DNA of 20,544 nucleotides from Phaeoceros laevis (lineage: Eukaryota > Anthocerotophyta > Anthocerotopsida > Notothyladales): assembly GCA_049999765.1 (NCBI GenBank), contig JBNGIQ010007664.1, positions 1 to 20,544 on the forward strand, read 5' to 3'. The notes below the pieces were generated by a model. It saw nothing but the letters and a program-made list of their open reading frames with translations. It was not told the DNA's origin and made no database searches. This document shows, piece after piece, positions 9,520-18,599 of this stretch (the first letter of the stretch is position 1; every line of letters starts with the position of its first letter). The translations under genes and the position numbers were made by a program.

Positions 9520-10686
9520 TCAGGAGCTCCTCCAATGCATAAGGTACTTCATCTCGTCGTACAGGGCCAGCACGACGGCTGCTCCCGTGCTCCGCACCAT
9601 CTTCGAGGGCAGGCCACTGTAGAAGGAAGAGACACCTTCCAACCTGTAAATTTTCTTCCAACAATCCAAAGTGCTGCTGAATTTGCTCTGCCCCAGCCCA
9701 GCCTGCATCATCATGCGGTGCCTGACAGTGTCCAGCGGGTAAGAAACGAGTCCCGCCGTACAAGTGGCTCCCTGTGCCAGTATCCATGTCTTCCAAAACG
9801 GCAGATGCTGGGACTCCCTGGTAGCCATGTAATCTTTGGCAGTGTCAAATCCCCCAAAGTAGATGCTGCGGTGCACCAGCATGCCTTGGAAGGAGGCAGG
9901 AAAGCCTCGGTACACCCCTCGTACCCCGTCCTTCCTGTAAACAGTCTCGAGGAAGTGCGCCATGCCCCGAAACTGCCGAGCTTTTCCCTTGCCGAGATCG
10001 GTTGCCAGCCGGGTGTGCGCAATGTCCAGCGGATACACCATAAGCAGCGCCGAGCACCCGGCCCCAGCTCCCGCCAAGAAATTGCTCGGCGCCCGGGCAA
10101 GGCTCCCCGCCTCGTACTCCTTCCCGGCCGTCAACATGTTTCTGTAAAAGTCCTGCCGCAATGCACAGACAAATCCATCCACAGCCTCATCAACCACTTG
10201 CTCCTGAACCAAGCATACCTACAGATGGAGGCAGAAAGGCCCAGGACATACCTTGAACGCAAAATTGAGACCGAGGGAGGGATAATATCGCATCACACTG
10301 GTGCCATTGCCCCGCCACAGAGACAGCACTCCCTCGTCCCTGCTCACCCGCACCAGGCAGTCCAGCAGGCCCTTGTAGCGCGGCTGCTTGCCTTCCAGAA
10401 TGACGGAGTTGCTCTCCTGCGTCTGCAACATGAGCTTGGCCCGCTCGATAGGAGCCACAGCTGTGTGCGCTATCCCTCCCACGGCCGCCCCGGCCAACAA
10501 GTCCTTGGGGAAGGCGGCCCAGGCCAGGGCCTGCCGCTCCCTCTCATGTTCCAGTCTCGCTGCTGCCACCGTCCCCAGGGCCTCAACCTCCTTCAAAGAG
10601 AAAGCGCAGGCCTCCTCTGTGCTGATGTGCGACGACGATAAGGAGCTGGCCTCGGAGCTCCACACGGCTGCTGCTGACGGGTTCAT
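9520..10686 (-). CDS. PM-ANT1: ADP/ATP carrier, plant PM-ANT1 type (mitochondrial carrier family)
   Basis: Two exons, 10252-10686 and 9520-10152 (99-bp intron, donor GTATGT, phase 0), give 355 aa. After about 60 variable residues come three mitochondrial-carrier repeats with signatures PIERAK (79-84), PLDIAHTR (186-193) and PLDTVRHR (284-291), so six membrane helices are expected. Phrases such as LLAGAAVGGIAHTAVAPIER, LQTQESN, WRGNGTSVMRYYPSLGLNF and STLDCWKKIYRLEG closely recall Arabidopsis At5g56450, an ATP carrier reported at the plasma membrane, rather than the ordinary mitochondrial AAC. The third repeat has RHRMMM (289-294) where ADP/ATP carriers usually have RRRMMM. The in-frame ATG at 10686 is used; an out-of-frame ATG lies 13 bp upstream (10699). 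Membrane location in this species is inferred from the family. Confidence 0.9.
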
Positions 10687-10875
10687 TCCCACCCTTCATG
10701 GATGCCTTCTCCTGCCACATGATGGCGCTGCACCCATGCTCCGGGGACGCTCTCAAAACTTCTCAAATGCTCTCCCAGAGCCCCAATCACAAACAAAACA
10801 AAAACCTCTCCTCCCGCTGCTCTCAACTCACTCTTTCCGGATACAAACCGAGGCACCAACAACAGTCAATCAAGC

Positions 10876-11056
10876 AAGCAAAATAGACGCTGCCTTCTCT
10901 TCTGCAACTTGAAGATCTCTCAGTCTTGCAGACGACACATATATAGCAGCTCTTCAAGGCAAATTGACGCTGCCTTCCTTCAGCCTCGGTAAGACACGTA
11001 AATAGGAACTCTTTGAGCAAAACAGAAGCTGCCTACCTTGAGCCTCGGGTCTGCAA
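10876..11056 (-). repeat. imperfect direct repeats in the carrier 5' flank
   Basis: Three degenerate copies are anchored on the string GACGCTGCCTTC (from 10885 and 10966) and its variant GAAGCTGCCTAC (from 11025). The second and third copies also share a left arm (GACACATATATAGCAGCTCTT and GACACGTAAATAGGAACTCTT type) and a right arm containing AGCCTCGG. Spacing is about 81 and 59 bp. They lie 190-370 bp upstream of the carrier start codon. Confidence 0.6.
10936..10947 (-). promoter_or_regulatory. TATA-like element upstream of the carrier gene
   Basis: On the minus strand the sequence reads GCTATATATGTG, about 250 bp before the carrier ATG and within one of the direct repeats. It is a plausible TATA box by sequence and distance. 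There is no transcript start evidence. Confidence 0.3.
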
Positions 11057-11285
11057 CAAAGGAGTAATGCGAAGCGGATGATCGAAGGCCAAGAGACGCT
11101 GCAGATCAGACCGACAACAGGCACAGCGGCAATAGTTCCAAGGGACGATCTTCACATTATGCACCTGCCGGAGAGGCATCTGTGCAGGGAATATCTCTTC
11201 TTGTACTGGGAGGGAACCAGCCAAGGCTGGCAGAGTGATGATGAGTGACTGCTTGTGCCGGTGAACCGCGCGTTATCTGCGCCGA

Positions 11286-11293
11286 GCACGTGC
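11286..11293. promoter_or_regulatory. G-box (GCACGTGC palindrome)
   Basis: A perfect 8-bp palindrome contains CACGTG, the classic plant G-box bound by bHLH and bZIP factors. It lies about 600 bp upstream of the carrier start, in a local GC-rich patch, with a TGACGTCA site 46 bp further right. A chance occurrence is possible. Confidence 0.35.
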
Positions 11294-11338
11294 CAAGCGT
11301 GTCCGCAGCCAGACGGTGGCAACAACACAGTCCTGGCG

Positions 11339-11346
11339 TGACGTCA
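11339..11346. promoter_or_regulatory. TGACGTCA palindromic bZIP (C-box/CRE-like) site
   Basis: A perfect TGACGTCA palindrome, the consensus for CRE-type or TGA-class bZIP factors, lies close to the G-box at 11286. The pair in a GC-rich patch looks like a small regulatory module. Its target would be the carrier gene on the minus strand. Confidence 0.35.
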
Positions 11347-11717
11347 TATCGATAAACCCGGGGTGCTGGGTTGTGCCAGTTTCCCGGTCAAACCCGTTGC
11401 CACGCATGCAGGGCTTGTCCAAGTCACCTGACATATCGGCTGGTTTTTCCCGTATCAGCCGTTCCACGGTACCGGACGTATGTGTGTTTTCTGTCTTTTA
11501 TGATGATTCAACATCGGAGCTTATCCATTGTAACGTACCAGTAGGGGGCTAGGGCAGCATCTTCCAACCGAGACTTGTACCAACTTACGCTCACCATTGA
11601 GTCACCAATGAATGGAAGGTGCAAGACGAGGTTGCTGGAAACACGATTCATGAACACCTTTTCGGAGGAAGTGGAGGTAATGCGATAGAACAATCCAGCA
11701 CGGACCGTTTGCTTGCG

Positions 11718-11772
11718 AGTTGCTTCTAGCACTCGCAATAGGTTGCTAGTTGCTTTTAGCACTCGCAATAGG
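11718..11772 (+). repeat. 25-bp direct repeat pair
   Basis: Two copies of AGTTGCTTCTAGCACTCGCA plus ATAGG (one T/C difference) start at 11718 and 11748, so the repeat period is 30 bp. The pair lies near the 3' end of SDG40 and has no evident coding role. Confidence 0.8.
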
Positions 11773-11971
11773 CCATGTTCTCACGCAAAACCGTGTCCTT
11801 CGGTTCTCACTAGTGGAGGTTAGTTCTATCGAAAACATTGCAAGTGCTGTGCTTGATGGAATCATCAGATTCGTGACAGCGAAGTGAAAGAACGGCAGCG
11901 AGAATCTCTTAGCTACAGTCTGAGGCAACAACTGGAAATGTCCACCTTACCTCGTTTTACACAAACCGACT

Positions 11972-14025
11972 CTACAGACTTGGATTATATTGGTTTGCAC
12001 CAGCTGGCTGGCGGGTTTGCAGCCGGTGGAGCTTTTTTCTGGAGTAGGTGAGGCAGGAATTCAGCACCTGTTTATAGCCTAACCTCCACTGCACCGCCAG
12101 CTTCCATCTCTCTAACCGGCACTCCGACCTGGCTTGATGACTGTCATCCTCATCACCCAGAAGTAACCTGGAAAACTTGCGTAGCTCCTCCTGAGCACGC
12201 ATGGAAATAGGGAAGTCCGAGCTGGTGAAAGACTTATCTTCTCCTATTTCTTCCTTGCTGCCACGACTGCAGATGACATTGAGCAACAATGTGTCTTCTG
12301 CCAGGTTGGTCGGCAGCTTCCCCAGCAGAGACTGGCATCTGTTGAAAAGCCACTGGTAAACCCAGACGTCGCCTTCAACAGAGATCTGCATGCCCGACTT
12401 GGCCAAGTGGCCGTGGGACTTTCGCTGAATGGGGGAGGCGGCTTGCTGACGCAAGGTTGAGAGGAGGGAGAAGGAAGGCCTTCCGTCGACGTGAAGGTAG
12501 AGTTGGTCAGGGTGCACTTCGGGGAACCAGGATAGGTCACCAAGAAGTTCGGTAGAGGAGGGCAGAGCAATGTGGAGGTTGTCGTTGGGGTTATCTGGAA
12601 GTAGGAAACCATAGTGCTCTAGAAGCTCCAGGTTGCTGTATTGGCCATAGCATAGCAGGACCTGAGGCAGGACACGGTGAGCACGAGTCAGCAATGTGTC
12701 ATTGGGTTCATCTGATTGGCTAGAAGGCAGTGGAAGGAAAGTCATCAGCTGCTTGGACTCTGCAAAGGTGGACAAGGACGTATACCTGTTCACCTTCCCT
12801 GTACCGCTGCCGTGAGTAGAAGCAAAATGCATGATGCTCGGGCTCATAGCCACCATCTCGGAGTCTGTCTTTCAGCTCCAAACCGCTACCATCTTCTTCA
12901 TCTTCGGACTCAACATCTTCTGTGCACGATGATGCGCCATCTTGATTGAGGATTGCCGCATCCTGCCCTTCTTCCTCACGATTAGCCCTCCAGACATTAG
13001 CTCCAGGAGCAGCATAGTTGAACAGGTCACCCACAGGGCAGAGCGTACCGGCTGGATCCCATGGAACATGAAGAGTCCGAGAAGAGATCTGTGAGAACAT
13101 AGCAAGATCTGGAGTTTTAACGAAAGACTTGACGGCACATATGCAATAGATGGGAGGACAATCATGAATGATACTCACAGTGGCGGAGGCCCATAGCCAG
13201 GCTTTCACAGTAGACAACTTCGGCGGCAATCCCAGCTCCTTCAGCAGACCCTGTGCTTCCCTCCACGATTGCCGAACTTTCTTCGCAGTCTGTTTGGCTG
13301 TCCAAACAGCATCTCCTACCTTAGTCCAACAATTCAGTTCAGTGACTGCAGAAAACTTATCTTCCGAGTTCAAGGCAATCGGAGAACAGGGGAAACAACA
13401 TACCTGCAATGACTCAGCTTCGTCTTCAGAAAAATGTGACAGACAGTGATGAACTCTCGGTAGATGCACCAAATAAGGGAACCACCTCGACTCGGATTTC
13501 CTTGATACTTCCCGCAGGAGGTGCACAGTCAAAATCTACAAGCACTCTGAGCATCAACGTTACAGGTTGAGCCATGGTAGCTTTGAATCATGAAAGCAGA
13601 CAAGGTCATAAACACAAGCCATCAAAACTTCAAGACAGATTGCAAAGACCTGTTCAGATGACAACTTCGGGTGTCTGAGGAGTGCCTTAGACAGCACAGG
13701 ATCCTCCCTTGCGCTGCGCACGTTCATCAGAGCTCCGTCTGGTACTCTCAGTATCAGCTCACCCTCTTCAATGTCACGAACAGCTGCTAGACCGCGCCTG
13801 CATATAACAGCTGCCCTTTAGACAGTGGCCACAACATGGAAGGACAGCTAGAGCTTGACCGACCGATTGAACTCACCCGCCGGCAAGAGGAAAGGATGCA
13901 ATTCCCAACGAAGCTCCCAAGGAGCGTCCTGGGTGGGAACCATTGGTAGAGGAAGCAAGTGAAGCATCAGTAATCCCTGCAGACGATGCCCATTCCAGCA
14001 GCTCCGCACTCTCCCGATCTTCCAT
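11972..14025 (-). CDS. SDG40: SET-domain protein lysine methyltransferase, SDG40 type
   Basis: Six exons on the minus strand, 13877-14025, 13650-13797, 13404-13535, 13179-13319, 12786-13088 and 11972-12661, keep phase throughout and give 520 aa. The SET domain starts at RGLAAVRDIEEGELILRVP (51-69) and includes CPVGDLFNY (207-215), the place of the SAM-binding motif. It ends with YGQYSNLELLEHYGFLLP (296-313), which carries the catalytic-type Tyr. The Rubisco-LSMT-type substrate-binding half follows, to 520. The middle (WFPYLVHLPR, then VKAWLWASAT, then ISSRTLHVPW) matches my memory of plant SDG40. An acidic insert (about 247-257) splits the SET core and looks disordered. The enzyme should transfer methyl groups from SAM to lysine; its substrate is not known. 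The donor after residue 99 (GTCTTT) is unusual, but the join EQ-ILTVHLLREV fits the family. Confidence 0.88.
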
Positions 14026-14777
14026 CTTCTCTTCAGGCTCTCAGGCTCCACAGAGATAAGTTTCCCTAACATACTTCCGCTTGCTGTAGAACACACCTCC
14101 CTGGAGCTACATGGCATCATGTCACCACATTATTTATGGCCAAGATGTCAGAAAACATGCATGCATCTTCCAACTTTCCACACTTCGCTCACCTGTCCGC
14201 CAAGGAGCTGCACTCAAAAAGCGGGATTCCACTCTAATAGAACTCATCATTATGCACCTGCGGTGACACATTCGAAATCTACTTGAATGCTTACCTAGCC
14301 CTGGATAGCGCACATGTCCGGTGTGCTAGTCATGCGTGCATGATTCAGACCCCCGCACTTCTGCTCTTCGACATTCGGTGAAGTGGTGACAGAGAAAGGG
14401 GTTTTGTGCCTCAATGGTAATAGCGAGTACCGCCACTGTAGCTCCCTTATTCACAGTGTGCTTCAAGGGACGCAAGGGGACAGGGAATCAGATGAGCAGC
14501 TCTAGGTCCCTGGAACCGGCCGTCTGCCATTTGGATTCTATTTGCTGGCACCTACAGGATTCTGTTCATCTGGGAGGTCTCCAGCCTCTGTGGTTTCGAA
14601 GCAGAACTTCCCAGGATGCACTCGTGAGAAACAGGATGGCCCTAACCGCATCAAATCTTGCAGACCTTCAGAGTCTAGGGGGGGGCCTGGGGACAGGAAT
14701 GGTGTAAAGTTTGAGGACTTTTTTCTACCAGGAAACAGGACTGGCCTCCGTACGAGGAAGGAGTAGTGAACGTTCCG
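14026..14777. promoter_or_regulatory. divergent intergenic region shared by SDG40 and ABCI11
   Basis: The two start codons face away from each other across 752 bp, so both promoters and both 5' leaders must lie here. A plus-strand open frame (14414-14701) starts MVIASTATVAPLF and could be an alternative first exon of ABCI11. Its end (ATG|GTGTAAAG) is phase-compatible with an acceptor TCCTCAG at 14786-14792, which would lengthen the protein by about 90 residues. I see no clear TATA box for either gene. Confidence 0.45.
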
Positions 14778-16700
14778 ATGTTGTGTCCTCAGGCAGCTTA
14801 TGCGAAGTCCTTTCATCCGGCCGTGGTTTTTCCTTTCGGAAAAAAAGCACTGTTTGCAGATTCTCGGTCGTCATGGAGTGCACGACGTTGGGAGCATAGT
14901 CCGTTGAGTATACATACCGAGCAATTGACAGAGGGTCAGTGTTCAACAACTCCAACGCCAAGGAATCAAAGGAGCTGCAGAGGAAGCGGGGTAGCAGCTA
15001 CTGATGAAAGGCAAGCAGCAACAGACTCCAGGGAACATGACTACTTGGAGGTGCCGGCCGTGAACTCTATGCTAGTTTCTGTGGTTTGACCAGTACACCT
15101 TCGGAGCCCTCAGCAGGCTCCATGTGTGGCGACACAGCCAGGATCACTGTGGACTTGACTCAACAGTGAGCTTTTTCTGGTATTGCCTGAAGGTTCGAGG
15201 AGTGAAATACCTGCCACCAGGAACGACGGAGGTCCTACTCAATAATGTGAATCTATCTCTCCCGAGGAAGAGGTACAGGCTTCAGCAGTACCGTGTTCTC
15301 ACGTCCATTTGTCATGCATCCTGTTCGAGGCATTACAGGATGTAGTCATTCTGATATCACAGAGCTCTCTATGTTATGTTTGCAGCTTGGGGTTGATATA
15401 TGGAAGGAGTGGCAGTGGAAAGACAACCTTGTTACAGGTAATTGGTCGCTCTTACATGATAGTTTCAAGTCCAATTTCTTCTTTTGGTTCTAAAGAAGGT
15501 AGTTGATTTTGGTTGAGACCTCAGCTGTTGGCAGGGTTGGTCACACCCACAGAGGGATCAATAACTGTAGGTGCAGAGACGTTTGGTCCCACTAGAAACT
15601 ATGCCAAAGGGCAATCACTGGCCAGCAAAGCCGGCATCGTGTTTCAGTTTCCAGAGAGGTTCCTTCTTTTGCCATTTCACTGGATGAAAACGTGCTTGCT
15701 ACCTTAACTGACACTGTCAGAGGCTGCTGTTAGTTCACGTTCCTAGCTGGCTTCCGTGCTGTAGGTATTTCATAGCTGACACCATTCTGGAGGAGCTTGT
15801 TTTTGGATGGCCTCGACGGACACAAGATGAAGAGCTGCGAAGGATGCTGAGCTTTCGGCTGCAAACTGCCATTTACGCTGTACTGAGTCTCCCCTCTGTA
15901 AAGTGGGATATGTACATACAGCTGAATGAAGAATGGTCCTTTTTTGGTGGTTCCTAATTATATCTTGTCGGGACATACTCCAGGTTGGTCTTCAAGGAGT
16001 TCCACTAGACACGAGTCCACGTGCACTTAGTGATGGGTTTAAGAGGCGTCTTGCATTGGCAGTACAGTTGGTACATCTCATCTCCTTCGTTGTTGATAGT
16101 ATTTAGCAGTATGTCTGCAAGCTGTTGCAGATTCTCCTTGTAGTGCAGATATTAAGCATGCTACCCGGGGTAGAGAGCTGGACACACCCAGTCTGTGCTG
16201 CTTGTGTGCGATATTTCTAATATCGCCATCTTGTTTACTGCAGGTCCGAATGCCTGATTTGCTTTTGCTAGATGAACCTCTTGCCGGTCTAGGTCTATTC
16301 TCTTCCACATGCGCTCAGTCCACTCGCAACTGAAAGTTCCTGTAGGACTATACTGAGTGTTCTTGAATGAATGCTGTTTAATGAAGAACTCCTTTGTGTT
16401 GCTCTGACCACAAGTGCCTGTTTCAATCAGATTGGATGGCACGTGCTGAGGTGGTCAAACTTCTATCCAGCTTGAAGCAGTCACAAACTTTGGTAGTTGT
16501 GAGCCATGACCTGAAGTAAGCCAAGCTGGTGTTTGTTGTAGGTCTTTTTCAGGGAGGAATGTATTGGCATTATGGTGCACGTCTTATATACCTTCACTGA
16601 GTTCTGTGTGTGGTGCAGAGAACTGACGCCATTGGTGGATAGAGCATGGCAAATGGAGATGGGTGGGGTGCTCAGTGAGCAGCCTTGGCCTCCTCAGTGA
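14778..16700 (+). CDS. ABCI11: chloroplast ABC transporter ATPase subunit, ABCI11 (NAP14) type
   Basis: Nine exons, 14778-15050, 15193-15272, 15386-15437, 15525-15658, 15765-15879, 15984-16070, 16244-16292, 16431-16515 and 16619-16700, keep phase and give 318 aa. Residues 1-85 are Ser/Arg/Ala-rich with few acids at the start, like a plastid transit peptide. Then come VRGVKYLPPGTTEVLL, Walker A GRSGSGKTT (124-132), the Q-loop in GIVFQFPER (Q176), the signature LSDGF (233-237), Walker B LLLLDEP (253-259) and the switch His in VVSHDL (H289). It is a single stand-alone nucleotide-binding domain, as in Arabidopsis ABCI11/NAP14, which has been linked to plastid transition-metal homeostasis. It must pair with membrane subunits encoded elsewhere. 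The donors GTGCCG and GTACTG are weak. The start may instead lie further upstream (see the 14026-14777 entry). Confidence 0.88.
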
Positions 16701-16990
16701 CTGCTTACATTTCTGGACCGGGGACCAACAGCATCGCATTGCAATCAGTACAGTGAAGCAAATTAAAGCCCCCCTTGCATCCCTGGAGCCAATCAGAAAT
16801 TCGCTTGTAGGTGAATGGCAATGTGGCATAGCCAATGGCTAGGCAAGAGTTTCTGCTACGATACAAAACCAATCCGGAGCACGATTTTGAACTCTGTAGG
16901 CGTCGGGATCATTTTTCCCCAGGCTGGAGTTTAGACGCACGACAGACGAAGTAAAATTGGCAAAAGTAGGCAAGCACCTCTCCCAAGAGG

Positions 16991-17080
16991 GCAATGAAGC
17001 ATAGTAAAAGCAATACGATGAGTGTTCCTCCTTTGGCCTTGTACAACATGGAAGCCTCCTGCCCCTTGGTACTTGGTGAT
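16991..17080 (-). repeat. dispersed repeat, copy 1 (mobile-element relic?)
   Basis: AAAAGCAATACGATGAGTGT at 17006, followed by CTCCTTTGGCCTTG and CTTGGTGAT, recurs at 18024-18110 in the same orientation. The minus strand of each copy reads VVQGQRRNTHRIAF in one frame. The two copies are about 1 kb apart and differ by several substitutions and by an insertion of about 12 bp in the second. They look like relics of one family, perhaps a mobile element. Confidence 0.65.
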
Positions 17081-17165
17081 CTGAAAATGGGTCGCAAAGC
17101 TGACTCTGAAAATGGGTCGCAAAACTGAAATTGATTTAGCTAAAAACTGAAATTGATTTAGCTAA
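17081..17165 (+). repeat. nested short tandem duplications
   Basis: CTGAAAATGGGTCGCAAA occurs at 17081 and 17106 (25-bp period). It is directly followed by AAAACTGAAATTGATTTAGC at 17121 and again from 17143 (22-bp period). Two independent duplications side by side suggest replication slippage or a decaying repeat end. Confidence 0.75.
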
Positions 17166-17228
17166 GTTTTTAGCGAAAGACATTGTTGAAATTCTAACGG
17201 ACTTCATCTCTTCATCTTTGTAAATGAC

Positions 17229-17361
17229 ATGCATATCTACCCAGCTGCTTTAATAGAAGATGACCTTCTGAAGAACATGGATCTCAAGGGCATCACAAGC
17301 ACCAATGGCACTGTGTTAGTGCCCCCGCCGCCTCCGCCGCCTCCTCCACATAAAAGTAAAG
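17229..17361 (+). CDS. possible exon with polyproline run (unrecognised)
   Basis: An open stretch begins at ATG 17229 and reads MHIYPAALIEDDLLKNMDLK, then GITSTNGTVLV, nine prolines and HKSK. It ends at a textbook donor GTGAGT (17362-17367). An acceptor CCCAG at 17240-17244 would make it an internal exon instead. The composition is coding-like, unlike its AT-rich surroundings. A basic stretch (GTKRKTTELPKARAKRKKM) lies at 17474-17530, but I could not join it in phase. It could be the first exon of a gene whose remaining exons are lost, or a gene fragment carried by a mobile element. I do not recognise the family. Confidence 0.3.
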
Positions 17362-17990
17362 GTGAGTATTTGCTCATAAACTTGCAGTAAACTCAACATA
17401 TGATGCCTGTAAATTTTTTATTGTACTTATTGTACTTAACTTTGATGGGACTTCGGAGAGTGGACCGGCACATGGAACGAAGCGCAAAACAACAGAATTG
17501 CCTAAGGCAAGGGCAAAAAGGAAAAAAATGTGAAGCCTTGGGAGTCGGTAGCCGGGAGATGTCGAGATATAGCTGTAGCTAGCTCGTAATTTTACGTTGA
17601 ATGCTTATTTGCAATTTTTACTAGCGCTCCGAGGTTTTCTTACATTCTTGAGGGGTAAATCTCAAGCTGTAACTTATTTAAATACTTTTAAGTTGTGTTA
17701 TTTTTTCACTCCTATAACATACACGGTTGGATAGAGTTCACCTCTATGTAACGGTATAAGATTTATTATGACATTGTTTGTTTACTTATTCTGGGAAGCA
17801 CATTGACACACACATGTAGAAAAAAAAACGATGTCTTTGTAAAATTTGGAGAGCAAAAAAACGATGTAATTTGGAGAGCGAAGTCGGTCCAAGTGTCAAA
17901 GTTAGTGAACAAACAATGAGATATAATCTTGAAAGAGCTCGTTAAGATAATTGAACATGCATGACATATCTTCACGCAACAAAAAAATCA

Positions 17991-18110
17991 AAGCAATGAA
18001 GCCGATCGATCACTTTTGCTATCAAAAGCAATACGATGAGTGTTTCTCCTTTGGCCTTGGACAACATGAAGTGCAAGCTTGCAGCTTTCAACTCCTTGGC
18101 CCTTGGTGAT
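17991..18110 (-). repeat. dispersed repeat, copy 2
   Basis: This is the second copy of the element at 16991-17080, with the same orientation and order of blocks (GCAATGAAGC, AAAAGCAATACGATGAGTGT, CTCCTTTGGCCTTG, CTTGGTGAT). It has extra bases between the last two blocks. The minus strand again reads LHVVQGQRRNTHRIAF. Confidence 0.65.
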
Positions 18111-18176
18111 AAAACCGCTCTCCAAAATAACAGCACTATAAATATGAATGTGGTTGTTTGTGACAGAATGATTTAT

Positions 18177-18252
18177 GCATATATATAGGATGTGTACAAG
18201 AGGCTCCACTTGGTTTCTGCATATATACAGGATGTGTACAAGAGGCTCCATT
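18177..18252 (+). repeat. 42-bp tandem repeat, about 1.8 copies
   Basis: GCATATATATAGGATGTGTA followed by CAAGAGGCTCCA starts at 18177 and recurs at 18219 with one or two differences. A 10-bp spacer (CTTGGTTTCT) completes the first unit. Confidence 0.85.
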
Positions 18253-18599
18253 GCTTCCCTAGTTTGCCTTCCAAGTTTGCTTGACTATAAAAAAAATTAC
18301 TAGATTCACCTTGAATGGATTCCTTCCCTTCTCATATGTATAGTACAAACCGTAAGCCATAATCTCATGAGATGCTACAAACTAAAACAATTAAAGATGG
18401 TTCCATAATGAATAACCTCTTGCAATTGCGAGAGCCTAAGCTTTAGATCTTTCCACATAGTTTGGCATAGTAAAGAACTTCCTATGGCAGATTTTTTTGT
18501 GTTGTTATAGTGCTCATCATATGTATTCCAATCGTTGTATTGTGGGGCAAGATAAGATGTCATATCAGCACTTTACTGAAATTCATTCATCATTTATGT

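Larger units (their letters stand above)
10687..11971. other. intergenic region upstream of the carrier gene
   Basis: No gene is supported in these 1.3 kb between the carrier start and the 3' end of SDG40. The part nearest the carrier (10870-11060) contains imperfect direct repeats and a minus-strand TATA-like element. A GC-rich part (about 11250-11480) has a palindromic G-box and a TGACGTCA site. A 25-bp repeat pair lies at 11718-11772. The 3' UTR of SDG40 must occupy the right end. Small open frames here have no family resemblance. Confidence 0.5.
16701..17228. other. 3' flank of ABCI11 with dispersed repeat
   Basis: The first part should hold the ABCI11 3' UTR. From about 16991 the sequence is related to a second copy a kilometre-scale kilobase away (from 17991), and at 17081-17165 it turns into short tandem duplications. 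No coding gene is supported. Confidence 0.4.

Noticed and set aside
9535-10641. Long plus-strand open frame (368 codons) opposite the carrier gene
   Set aside because: It lies antisense to a well-supported carrier gene, crosses its intron, and its Pro/His/Arg/Gln-rich translation resembles no family. GC-rich coding DNA often leaves an open frame on the opposite strand.
17459-17530. Basic NLS-like stretch GTKRKTTELPKARAKRKKM as second exon of the polyproline fragment
   Set aside because: The available acceptors do not match the phase of the donor at 17361, so the join is not supported.
18177-18252. CRISPR-like or structured repeat array
   Set aside because: There are only two units with no series of spacers, in a plant nuclear context. 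It is a simple tandem duplication.
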